Shown one piece after another: positions 7,598-14,806 of a stretch of 64,000 nt of DNA (the first letter of the stretch is position 1; every line of letters begins with the position of its first letter). The stretch is from positions 248,001-312,000 of the forward strand of contig NZ_JAGGKI010000006.1 of assembly GCF_017873605.1 (NCBI RefSeq). Reading direction: 5' to 3'. Below the pieces are notes generated by a model. It saw nothing but the letters and a program-made list of their open reading frames with translations, ran no database searches and was not told the origin of the DNA. The translations under genes were made by a program, and so were the position numbers. Origin of the DNA: Paenibacillus lactis (GTDB taxonomy: Bacteria; Bacillota; Bacilli; Paenibacillales; Paenibacillaceae).

Positions 7598-9088
7598 TTA
7601 AAAATAATCGCAAGTAAACCGTGAAAACTCGGCCATGGAGCCTTCTCCAAAGGCATATAAACCGATGAGTACGCCTGTAAATCCTCCCGCAACCTCAGAG
7701 GAAAGGTATCTGGTTTGCGCCGTTCCTAATTGTATCTCCTTGCCGTTAGCGTGAATGAAGAAGCTGTAGCGCTCATGACTTGCCCGTATTTTCAAAGTTG
7801 CATGGTTGACATTACCCAGCTCTACTTGAGCTTCAATGGATTTAATATCACCGATATTCAGCCGCTCGATCACTTTATAACCGTTATCCTCTTTACTTAA
7901 GGCTAAATCGTAATGATGATGTTCATCCATATAGAGCGTGATGCCGGCTTCTCCGCTTGTAAGCTGCACATCGCATGAGATTTCGGCGTTGAAGTCTCTT
8001 TGACGAATGCCGATAAACGTCGGGGACTCCGGCACATCCAAACTCACTGCGGTCCCTTTTAGCTGTGCTTTATCGATTTCTAACCGATAGTTCTCAAGAG
8101 CGGGATGGCGCAGGAAGCACCAGTCCAGATTCCAATCCGTGTTCTCGAACGTAAAGGTTTTTTTCTCCCGCTGGATGACATGACTGGGGATCCGATCGGT
8201 TTCAAAACTCGTAAGGACGGTGCCGTTATGTCCTGCCGTAAACCAGCCATCCTCGCCAAACGTTACCGGCGTAAGGAAAACTTCGCGGCCTAGATGATGA
8301 TAGGTAAGCCATTGGCCGATTTGACGGAAACCCAGGTGGAGCATCCACCAATTTCCGTCGTTATCTTGAATCAGATCGCCATGGCCAACTCCCTGCAGCT
8401 CATAACCACCCAGATTGCGATTGGTCAATACGGGATTGTTCGGATAGGCTTCGAACGGGCCAGAGATCGAATCCGCCCGTGCATAAGTCACCATATGTCC
8501 GTATTCTGTGCCGCCTTCAGCCGCCATGAGGTAATACCGGCCGTTTATTTTATACATATGAGGGCTTTCCAAATAGCGTCCGCCTGTCCCTTGCCATATG
8601 GAACGACTCTGCGACAGCTTGTCGCCTGTTTCAATGTCAATTTCACACTGTACGATTCCGCCAATCCCGTTATCGTCCTTCCCGTTGCTCATAAAGAACA
8701 CTTTTCCGTCTTCAAAATACAAATCGGGATCGATCCCCCCTTGATCTACATGAATCGGTTCGGACCATTCACCGTAAATATCGTCCGTCCATACATAGAA
8801 GTTTTGACGTGTAGTGTCGTTGGTAGTGGTCATATAGAATCTTCCGTTGTGATGCCGGATCGTAGGGGCGAAGACGCCGCCGGAACTGCTTACCTTGCCG
8901 AGCTGAACTTGACTCTCTCTGGTTAGGCAATGACCGATTTGCTTCCAGTTGATCAGGTCCTTGCTCTCGAAAATCGGAACACCGGGGAAGTATTGAAAGG
9001 AACTGCATACTAGATAATATGTATCTTCAACTTTGCATACACTGGGGTCAGGATAGAAGCCTTTGATGAGCGGGTTATTGTATTTCAT
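7598..9088 (-). CDS. Glycoside hydrolase family 43 (beta-xylosidase / arabinofuranosidase type)
   Basis: 496 residues. The five-bladed propeller domain occupies about residues 1-300 and shows the three GH43 acidic positions: the base Asp in GFYPDPSV near the N-terminus, the pKa-modulating Asp in GGIDPDLYFEDG, and the acid Glu in YLESPHMYK. The C-terminal third is a concanavalin-like beta-sandwich (motifs GIRQRDF and GGFTGVLIGLYAFG) typical of the xylosidase subgroup. No signal peptide is seen, so it should act in the cytoplasm on imported xylo- or arabino-oligosaccharides. The divergent ArsR-like gene probably controls it through the inverted repeat between them. Exact substrate is not determined. 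Confidence 0.92.
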   Translation of the reverse strand: MKYNNPLIKGFYPDPSVCKVEDTYYLVCSSFQYFPGVPIFESKDLINWKQIGHCLTRESQVQLGKVSSSGGVFAPTIRHHNGRFYMTTTNDTTRQNFYVWTDDIYGEWSEPIHVDQGGIDPDLYFEDGKVFFMSNGKDDNGIGGIVQCEIDIETGDKLSQSRSIWQGTGGRYLESPHMYKINGRYYLMAAEGGTEYGHMVTYARADSISGPFEAYPNNPVLTNRNLGGYELQGVGHGDLIQDNDGNWWMLHLGFRQIGQWLTYHHLGREVFLTPVTFGEDGWFTAGHNGTVLTSFETDRIPSHVIQREKKTFTFENTDWNLDWCFLRHPALENYRLEIDKAQLKGTAVSLDVPESPTFIGIRQRDFNAEISCDVQLTSGEAGITLYMDEHHHYDLALSKEDNGYKVIERLNIGDIKSIEAQVELGNVNHATLKIRASHERYSFFIHANGKEIQLGTAQTRYLSSEVAGGFTGVLIGLYAFGEGSMAEFSRFTCDYF

Positions 9089-9107
9089 TGGTGCACCTCT
9101 TTCATAA

Positions 9108-9232
9108 ATTCACATGTATATAAATCTAACAGGATGAGCAGCTAATGAAATTAAACACCATGGATTAAAGTCTTGCAATGGATTCGGTTTGAAGATGCAT
9201 GTTAAATCCATTAAATTAATATATATGTGAAT
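9108..9232. promoter_or_regulatory. Divergent regulatory region with paired 14-bp inverted elements
   Basis: ATTCACATGTATAT (9108-9121) is mirrored, with one mismatch, by ATATATATGTGAAT (9219-9232), about 100 bp apart. Each copy is close to one of the two divergent genes. The arrangement suggests binding sites for the ArsR-type regulator, one per gene. No consensus promoter could be placed with confidence. Confidence 0.5.
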
Positions 9233-9255
9233 CCAATAGAAGCGGTGAGGAGATT

Positions 9256-10206
9256 ATGATGATCATCAAAGCAAACGGGGAACCGAAATTTATGCCGTTG
9301 TATGAAGCTTTAGCCAGCGAGGTCAGATGGAGCATCATGAGCCTCATTGCCGATCACGAGATGAATGTGAAGGATATTGCCAATCGATTGGAACTCAGTC
9401 CATCTATCGTCACCATGCATATCCGAAAACTCGAACAAGCCGGACTCATCGGAAGTCGGAGGGTCCGGCAGGGCGGGGGGACGCACAAAATGTGTTTTCT
9501 CAAACAAAAAACCATCGAGATTGAGCTGCCTTTTGCCAGCGAGCCCGCGAGAATCAGAGAGCAGCGGATCTCAGTCGGTCATTACACCGCTTTTGAGGTC
9601 CATCCGACTTGCGGGCTAGGTACACGCGAGAAAGAAATCGGAGTTTGGGACGATCCGCGCTACTTTCTAGATCCCGAACGGGTACACGCCGCCATTCTGT
9701 GGTTTGGCTGGGGCTTTGTAGAATACAAAATGCCTAACTTTTTGCTGGCTGATCAAACCGCGGAAGCGATTGAAATCTCCATGGAGATTGCTTCGGAAGC
9801 TCCAGGCTTAAGAGATTATTGGCCATCGGATATTGAATTCACCTTCAACGGGATCTCCCTTGGCACATGGACGAGTCCGGCTGATTTCGGAAGAGCGGCC
9901 CGGGGGAGATTTACACCTGAATGGTGGCATCGAAACGTGAATCAATACGGGTTATTGAAGACGATCCGGATTGATGCATCGGGTACGTACATGGATCAAG
10001 AACGGATGTCGGAGGTGACCCTGGGGGATCTCAAGCTGTGGGAACCGTTCTGGACACTTCGCTTCGCGGTGGATGAGCATGCGGTTAATGTAGGGGGATT
10101 GACGCTCTACGGAGCCGGATTCGGCAATCACGATCAAGACATCGTGATTCGTGCATACCTTAACGATGACCATAAAATCAGCAACAGGACGGGAGTTATG
10201 CTTTGA
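9256..10206 (+). CDS. ArsR-like winged-helix transcriptional regulator with large C-terminal domain
   Basis: 316 residues. Residues about 10-75 form an ArsR-type winged helix: LASEVRWSIMSLIADHEMNV, then KDIANRLELSPSIVTMHIRKL and the wing SRRVRQGGG. The remaining 240 residues form a beta-rich domain (motifs FEVHPTCGLGTREKEIG, WFGWGFVEYKMPNF) of the kind found in Bacillales regulators next to glycosidase genes. It probably senses a sugar, though no ligand motif is known to me. It is divergent from the GH43 gene and is the obvious candidate regulator of it. GAGGAG precedes the ATG ATG start. Confidence 0.85.
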   Translation: MMIIKANGEPKFMPLYEALASEVRWSIMSLIADHEMNVKDIANRLELSPSIVTMHIRKLEQAGLIGSRRVRQGGGTHKMCFLKQKTIEIELPFASEPARIREQRISVGHYTAFEVHPTCGLGTREKEIGVWDDPRYFLDPERVHAAILWFGWGFVEYKMPNFLLADQTAEAIEISMEIASEAPGLRDYWPSDIEFTFNGISLGTWTSPADFGRAARGRFTPEWWHRNVNQYGLLKTIRIDASGTYMDQERMSEVTLGDLKLWEPFWTLRFAVDEHAVNVGGLTLYGAGFGNHDQDIVIRAYLNDDHKISNRTGVML

Positions 10207-10228
10207 ATATCGTTGAGACTTAGAGGAT

Positions 10229-10262
10229 AAAAAGAGATCCGTCTCATCGCGGACGGATCTCT
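10229..10262 (-). terminator. Terminator for the GH27 gene (minus strand)
   Basis: AGAGATCCGTC (10233-10243) and GACGGATCTCT (10252-10262) form a perfect 11-bp stem. On the minus strand it is followed by four T. It sits about 100 bases past the end of the GH27 gene and close behind the convergent regulator, so it may serve both. Confidence 0.7.
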
Positions 10263-10365
10263 TGGTTAAAAAATTGAAAGGATAACTTCGGAACATCAGC
10301 AGCCTGATACCGCAATGAAGCTATCGGTGAACGCGGTCTGGCTCATTGAAGAATACGTCGTGATG

Positions 10366-11652
10366 CTATGAATAAAAGAACCGATAAAGGCGTACCCCAT
10401 GTGGCGGCACCGTGGCCTGCAGCACATCTGACGCAAGCTCGGCTGGCGCTCCGCTCCACAGCTCGGTGCCTGAGGCGGCGCCCGTCAGGCCGATCCGTTC
10501 AAGGATCAGATTCAATGGCAGCGGATTCTCTCCAATGTTGAATACGGCCGCATAGCGGGAGCCCTCCGGCTCTTCGGATGTCCAGACTATGAGATCGCCC
10601 TCACGTAATGCTTCCTTCGCGCCGCGGCTCTCCCGGTGCATGCGCAGAACCTCTCGGTTAGTAAGCAGCGACAACGTCCAGTCGTCGCAATCCCGCAACT
10701 CGCCGCCGAATATAAGTGGCGAGCGGAAAATGCTCCATAGCGACATCATGGTCAACTGTTCGTCGCGCGTGAAGCGGGTCCAGCGGTCTGATCCCCCGCC
10801 ATCCACCGAGCGAATGCCGATGTGACCGAGCGGTAGCATGTCGCAGTCCGGCCAGCAGCCACCTTGAGGAACGCCTTGCCATGCCCGGCAGCGGTCAAAC
10901 ATATCAAGCAAGAGCGGCCACCGGTCCCAGAAGTCGTCCGTGATTCGCCACATGTTGGCATGCTCTGCGAAGAACGGCGAATATTCCACTGGAGCAGGGC
11001 CAGGGGATAGACTAAGCACCATAGGCCGGCCGCATCGCTCGATCGCTTTAGAGATCATGGCGATCTCCGGCTGATGGGTATCGTACAGTTTGGAAGCTGC
11101 GATATCGTCAACCTTCACCAGGTCTACGCCCCATTCTGCATACAATTCAAAGAGCGAATCGTAGTAGGCCTGTGCTCCTTCCTTGGAGGCATCCACGCCG
11201 TACATATCCGTATTCCATGGGCAGATCGAATTCGTATGCGCAATATCACGTGCCGTTGCCGTCGTCCCCAGAATCGGAGCGGCCGCGTGAACAGCCTGCC
11301 GGGGAATGCCGCGCATGATGTGAATGCCGAATTGCAGTCCAAGACTGTGTACATAATCGGCTAACGGTTTGAAGCCTTGACCGCCAGCAGCGGAGGGGAA
11401 CCGATTCTCGGCAGGCATGAGCCGGGAATATCCATCCATTACGAGCGGAACAAACGGACGGTACTGCGAAGAATTCGCATAGGGCTCGTACCACTGGATA
11501 TCAACGGTGATGTAGCTCCAGCCGAATGCCTTTAGATGCTTCGCCATGTATTCCGCATTGCCTCGAATCTCGTCTTCCGTTACGGCCGCGCCGTAGCAGT
11601 CCCAACTGTTCCAGCCAAGCGGCGGTGTAGGTGCTGCAAGCTTATGATCCAT
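10366..11652 (-). CDS. Glycoside hydrolase family 27 (alpha-galactosidase-type)
   Basis: 428 residues, full length for a compact GH27/GH36-clan enzyme. The N-terminal PPLGWNSWDCYG is the family hallmark. LVKVDDI places the catalytic nucleophile Asp on strand 4 of the (beta/alpha)8 barrel, and MWRITDDFWDRW gives the acid/base Asp. HIGIRSV and SPLIFGGELRD continue the barrel, and a beta-sandwich closes the C-terminus. No signal peptide is seen. The ATG at 11652 has AAAGGAG 7 bases upstream. The AraC-family gene lies directly upstream on the same strand with about a 100-bp gap. Alpha-galactosidase is most likely; the related alpha-N-acetylgalactosaminidase or beta-arabinopyranosidase activities cannot be excluded. 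Confidence 0.88.
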   Translation of the reverse strand: MDHKLAAPTPPLGWNSWDCYGAAVTEDEIRGNAEYMAKHLKAFGWSYITVDIQWYEPYANSSQYRPFVPLVMDGYSRLMPAENRFPSAAGGQGFKPLADYVHSLGLQFGIHIMRGIPRQAVHAAAPILGTTATARDIAHTNSICPWNTDMYGVDASKEGAQAYYDSLFELYAEWGVDLVKVDDIAASKLYDTHQPEIAMISKAIERCGRPMVLSLSPGPAPVEYSPFFAEHANMWRITDDFWDRWPLLLDMFDRCRAWQGVPQGGCWPDCDMLPLGHIGIRSVDGGGSDRWTRFTRDEQLTMMSLWSIFRSPLIFGGELRDCDDWTLSLLTNREVLRMHRESRGAKEALREGDLIVWTSEEPEGSRYAAVFNIGENPLPLNLILERIGLTGAASGTELWSGAPAELASDVLQATVPPHGVRLYRFFYS

Positions 11653-11760
11653 GTCCAAGCTCCTTTACTGATTCATTATTGCTCTTTCCATGTTCATCAT
11701 AATAAAGGAGCCTAGCCACATCTATAGTAATTTTGAAGACTCGATAGCAGAATATTGCGG

Positions 11761-12642
11761 TTAATCGAAGAACAGCTTACGATAAGCAAGGCTGTCGACT
11801 CCGCTTCGAAATTCTCCCGGCGTGAGCCCCGTCAAGTTGCGAAACGCTTTAATGAAATAACTACCGCTGGAATAACCAATCCGCTCGGCGATGGTCTCCA
11901 GGCTAAGGCCGGTTCCCCGAAGCAGCTCCATGGCTTTTTCGGTGCGGATACGAGTTAAATAAGCGCCGGGCGTCATGCCCGTGCTTGCGGAAAACCGGCG
12001 GATCAAATGGTATTTGGATAGGGATACATGCTCAGAAAGCTGGTCGATGCTGATCATCCGTGAATAGTTGAGCTCGATGAATTCAGCTGCGCGCCTTACG
12101 TTCTCCGGCCAGTTCTCCCGGTTCCGCAGCGTTGTGACGTGCATTCTGGTCAGTTCTGTCATAAACTGATAGACGCAAGACGACGCGATCAGGGGATCGG
12201 AGATTCGGCCTGCTCCCGCATCGGCCACAATGATGCGAGATAAGCGGACTGGCGCACTATCTACAGGCAGATAAGGTACTTCCCCGGCCTCGCGCAGGAA
12301 TCTGCGCCAATGGGGGAGAATGAGATTGGGCCGGAACAGCAAGAAGATGAATTCCCAAGGCTCGTTCGACTCCGCGGGGTAGTAGTATCGATGGGGGCCC
12401 GGAATTTCGGCGAGAAAAGCCTGTCCGGCGGTGACGCGGTGCGTCCGGTTCCCGGATTCATATACGCCTTCGCCAGAGAGGGTATATTGGAACAGCAGGA
12501 GAGGGCCATCGGCCCGCTCCAGTCCGTCCCAGCGATAAGAAGAAGTTGTGATCGAATCATAGCCGGCAGCAAATAATACGCACAACTGGAGCTCCTTATC
12601 TTCGGCGAACCGAAAGCCGTAAGTACCCTTGGGAATGTCCAT
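11761..12642 (-). CDS. AraC-family transcriptional regulator
   Basis: 293 residues. An N-terminal cupin-like sensor domain (FQYTLSGEGVYESGNRTHRV, GQAFLAEIPGPHRYYYP) is followed by two C-terminal helix-turn-helix motifs: ISIDQLSEHVSLSKYHLIRR and LSLETIAERIGYSSGSYFIK, then FRNLTGLTPGEFR. GAGGAGG lies 6 bases before the ATG. It is placed upstream of, and codirectional with, the GH27 gene, so it probably activates that gene in response to a galactoside. The ligand is inferred from context only. Confidence 0.9.
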   Translation of the reverse strand: MDIPKGTYGFRFAEDKELQLCVLFAAGYDSITTSSYRWDGLERADGPLLLFQYTLSGEGVYESGNRTHRVTAGQAFLAEIPGPHRYYYPAESNEPWEFIFLLFRPNLILPHWRRFLREAGEVPYLPVDSAPVRLSRIIVADAGAGRISDPLIASSCVYQFMTELTRMHVTTLRNRENWPENVRRAAEFIELNYSRMISIDQLSEHVSLSKYHLIRRFSASTGMTPGAYLTRIRTEKAMELLRGTGLSLETIAERIGYSSGSYFIKAFRNLTGLTPGEFRSGVDSLAYRKLFFD

Positions 12643-12926
12643 AATCGTCCTCCTCGCAGGAATGATGCAATAATAGTTAGAGCCGTGTGTAAAGAATTTG
12701 ATCCGCGTCCCGATTGAATTGTATAACGATCTTGATTCAGTATAAAATCCTATCGGATTTGGATTAAACTGTACCTCAAATGCGATTTTATTATAAATGA
12801 TAAATGCTGAGAAAGCAGGGCGATGGACAGTGCTTCTTTTTGGCGGTAATTGGGGTATAAGCAGGAGGAGTTTGATTCGTTAGCCGATAAGATGATTGGA
12901 AAGGTTAATCGGCGCGTTGAATGTCC

Positions 12927-12955
12927 TTGCATGAGGCGTAAGAGTCTGTTATAGT
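12927..12955 (+). promoter_or_regulatory. Sigma-A promoter of the hisS paralogue leader
   Basis: TTGCAT (12927-12932), an exact 17-bp spacer and TATAGT (12950-12955). The predicted start near 12962 puts the leader-peptide ribosome binding site (GGAAGGAG) about 15 bases into the transcript, with the first leader codon at 12990. This tight arrangement is what a translated attenuator needs. Confidence 0.7.
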
Positions 12956-12989
12956 TTCCATTATCAAGGATATCGGAAGGAGATCGACC

Positions 12990-13037
12990 ATGTATCCCAT
13001 CATGATGAATCAACTTCATCATCACAAACAGCGTTAG
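12990..13037 (+). CDS. Histidine-rich leader peptide (attenuator peptide)
   Basis: A 15-codon ORF encoding MYPIMMNQLHHHKQR, ending in TAG at 13035-13037. GGAAGGAG precedes the ATG by about 5-6 bases. Three consecutive His codons (CAT CAT CAC at 13017-13025) come just before the first arm of a strong hairpin. It lies between a good promoter and an intrinsic terminator, upstream of a histidyl-tRNA synthetase gene. This is the design of amino-acid leader peptides such as enterobacterial HisL, in which ribosome stalling at His codons controls termination. Function is inferred from architecture. Three His in 15 residues is modest, but position and context make chance unlikely. Confidence 0.72.
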   Translation: MYPIMMNQLHHHKQR

Positions 13038-13137
13038 CACACCTGTAAAATAACAGGGTGGGCTAACGCTTCTCGCGTTGGCCTCCCTGCGGCATATCAA
13101 GCGCGCAGGACCATGAGGTCCGGCGCGTTTTTTGTTT
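13030..13137 (+). promoter_or_regulatory. Transcription attenuator with alternative hairpins and terminator
   Basis: AGCGTTAGC (13030-13038), overlapping the leader stop codon, pairs perfectly with GCTAACGCT (13062-13070). The inner CACCTGT and ACAGGGTG extend this stem. The second arm can instead pair with GCGTTGGCC (13075-13083). CCTGCG (13086-13091) can pair with CGCAGG (13104-13109), which would break the terminator. The terminator itself is CGCGC-A-GGACC / GGTCC-G-GCGCG (13102-13127), followed by TTTTTTGTTTT. Which pairings coexist, and the exact sense of the switch, could not be settled without folding. Confidence 0.7.
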
Positions 13138-13164
13138 TCCAAAAAAAGAAAGGGGAATGAAGTT

Positions 13165-14439
13165 ATGCAAAATGTAAAAGGTACCTATGATTACTTTGGA
13201 GTGGAGCAAGCGATCCGAAAGAAAGTTCAAGCTTCGCTCCAGGAAATATTCGAGTTGTATGATTTTGAAGGAATGGACACTTCGGTATTGAATGAGCTCG
13301 ATCTTTTGAGATCGAAATATGCGGGTGGAGATGAAATATTAAAAGAAATGTACCAATTAACTGACCAAGGAAAGCGCAGCCTCGGGCTCCGTTATGACCT
13401 CACGATTCCCTTTGCTAAAGTGATTGCGCTTAACCCAGGCATTGAGCTTCCGTACAAAAGATACGAAATCGGAAAAGTTTTTAGGGATGGACCCGTCAAA
13501 CGTGGACGCTTACGCGAATTTATACAGTGTGATGTCGATGTTGTGGGTGTAGAGGGCCCCGAGGCAGAAGCAGAATTAATGCAATTAGCCGCTGAGGCGT
13601 TTAATAGATTGGAAATCCCCATAGTTCTCCGATGGAACAACAGAAGGTATTTGGGCGAAGTTCTTGAATCCATTGGCATTCCTTCAGAAAAAAAACTTAC
13701 CGTTATGTTGACTCTCGATAAAATAAAGAAAGTCGGGAAGGAGGATATTGTCACGGAGCTCGAAAGCAAAGGCTTGGATATCCGAATAATCGATGAAATA
13801 TTGGGGTTAATTGATACAGAAAACCCGACGTTTGAACAAATATCATGCAAATATGGTATACAGAAATATCCAGGCGCCTTAGAGGTGATGGCTCTCCAGG
13901 AGCTTATTGTGAAACTCGATTTAGAGCAAATATGCAAATTTGATCCATTTCTTTCACGTGGATTATCATTTTATACAGGCACGGTTTATGAGATTTTTGA
14001 TGCATCTGATTCATTTACTTCAAGCTTAGGTGGGGGCGGCAGATATGATTCCATCATCGGTCAGTTAGTTGGCAAACAGGACATTCAATATCCCACTGTA
14101 GGACTTTCATTCGGGATGGAGTCGATCATTGAGATGATGAGTACCCGAACCAGTCAAATACAGCCTCCTTCTGTCGTTGTCATACCCATTGGGGATACCA
14201 TCGCTGAGACTCTAAAAGTATCAGCTGAACTAAGAAAAAGTGGCATACGGGCACGGATAGACACAAGCAAACGAAAATTGAAAAAATCACTTGCAAGTGC
14301 CTCATCCAAAGGTATTCCTTATGTGATTTTAATTGGCGAGAATGAAGCTTTGGCTGGTAATCTGCGATTAAAAGATATGAATGAAATGACTGAAACTGTT
14401 GTAAATGTCTCAGAAGCAATAGGCTTATTGAAATATTGA
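13165..14439 (+). CDS. hisS: Histidyl-tRNA synthetase paralogue (class II)
   Basis: 424 residues from the ATG at 13165 (AAAGGGG upstream). Class II core motifs are intact: motif 2 KRYEIGKVFRDGPVKRGRLR followed by EFIQCD, the HisRS-specific LSRGLSFYTGTVYEIFD, and motif 3 LGGGGRYDSIIG with SFGMESI. The C-terminal anticodon-binding domain is present (PPSVVVIPIGD, then IRARIDTSKRKLKKSLASAS and GIPYVILIGENE). Length matches HisRS, so the enzyme looks functional. It stands alone, not in a his operon, and follows a His-codon attenuator, which suggests induction by low charged tRNA-His. A second housekeeping hisS is likely elsewhere, though not visible here. An alternative role as a HisZ-like regulatory subunit is less likely, since the catalytic motifs are preserved. 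Confidence 0.9.
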   Translation: MQNVKGTYDYFGVEQAIRKKVQASLQEIFELYDFEGMDTSVLNELDLLRSKYAGGDEILKEMYQLTDQGKRSLGLRYDLTIPFAKVIALNPGIELPYKRYEIGKVFRDGPVKRGRLREFIQCDVDVVGVEGPEAEAELMQLAAEAFNRLEIPIVLRWNNRRYLGEVLESIGIPSEKKLTVMLTLDKIKKVGKEDIVTELESKGLDIRIIDEILGLIDTENPTFEQISCKYGIQKYPGALEVMALQELIVKLDLEQICKFDPFLSRGLSFYTGTVYEIFDASDSFTSSLGGGGRYDSIIGQLVGKQDIQYPTVGLSFGMESIIEMMSTRTSQIQPPSVVVIPIGDTIAETLKVSAELRKSGIRARIDTSKRKLKKSLASASSKGIPYVILIGENEALAGNLRLKDMNEMTETVVNVSEAIGLLKY

Positions 14440-14559
14440 ATATGAATGGCTGGTCACCAAATGGGGCCGGCCGTTTTTAAACATGGAAGGTACGAAAAAT
14501 GCTGCGTACCAAGAACGTTGCAACATTGAAGTCTCTAAATACCTCCTGTCTTCAAACAA

Positions 14560-14590
14560 AATGCCCCCAAGAAGCTTGGGGGCATTTTTA
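14560..14590 (+). terminator. Strong intrinsic terminator after hisS paralogue
   Basis: AATGCCCCCAAG (14560-14571) and CTTGGGGGCATT (14575-14586) form a 12-bp stem followed by TTTTA. A weaker GGCTGG/CCGGCC hairpin lies closer to the stop codon, around 14447-14478. The stem is flanked by A and T on both sides and could also stop transcripts from the minus strand. Confidence 0.88.
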
Positions 14591-14631
14591 ATAATAAGGA
14601 TATGAGAGAGTTAAGTTAACACATCCATTTC

Positions 14632-14805
14632 TCACATCGTGCTAATGTCAATGACGAATCGATACTTTACGTCTGAAGCTAATACACGTTCGTAGGCTTC
14701 ATCAATTTGGTCCGCTGAGATCACTTCGATCTTAGGAGAAATGTTATGCTTGGCACAGAACTCTAACATTTCCTGAGTCTCTTGAATTTGGACGCTTTGG
14801 GCGAG
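14632..14805 (-). pseudogene. C-terminal remnant of a zinc-dependent alcohol dehydrogenase
   Basis: The minus-strand frame encodes [35 protein letters not shown] and [12 protein letters not shown]. This is the characteristic C-terminal end of YahK/AdhA-type NADP-dependent zinc alcohol dehydrogenases. Only about 58 codons survive. The rest of the enzyme is absent, and upstream of the remnant the DUF11 gene ends at 14807. The frame also continues a short way into the DUF11 gene, but that part is not dehydrogenase-like. It looks like a deletion or insertion scar and should not make a working enzyme. Confidence 0.75.
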
Positions 14806-14806
14806 C

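Noticed and set aside
8294..8926. 210-codon plus-strand ORF opposite GH43
   Set aside because: Antisense shadow of a gene with clear catalytic motifs.
13165..14439. HisZ (ATP-PRT regulatory subunit)
   Set aside because: Catalytic HisRS motifs and the anticodon-binding domain are present, and no hisG is nearby.
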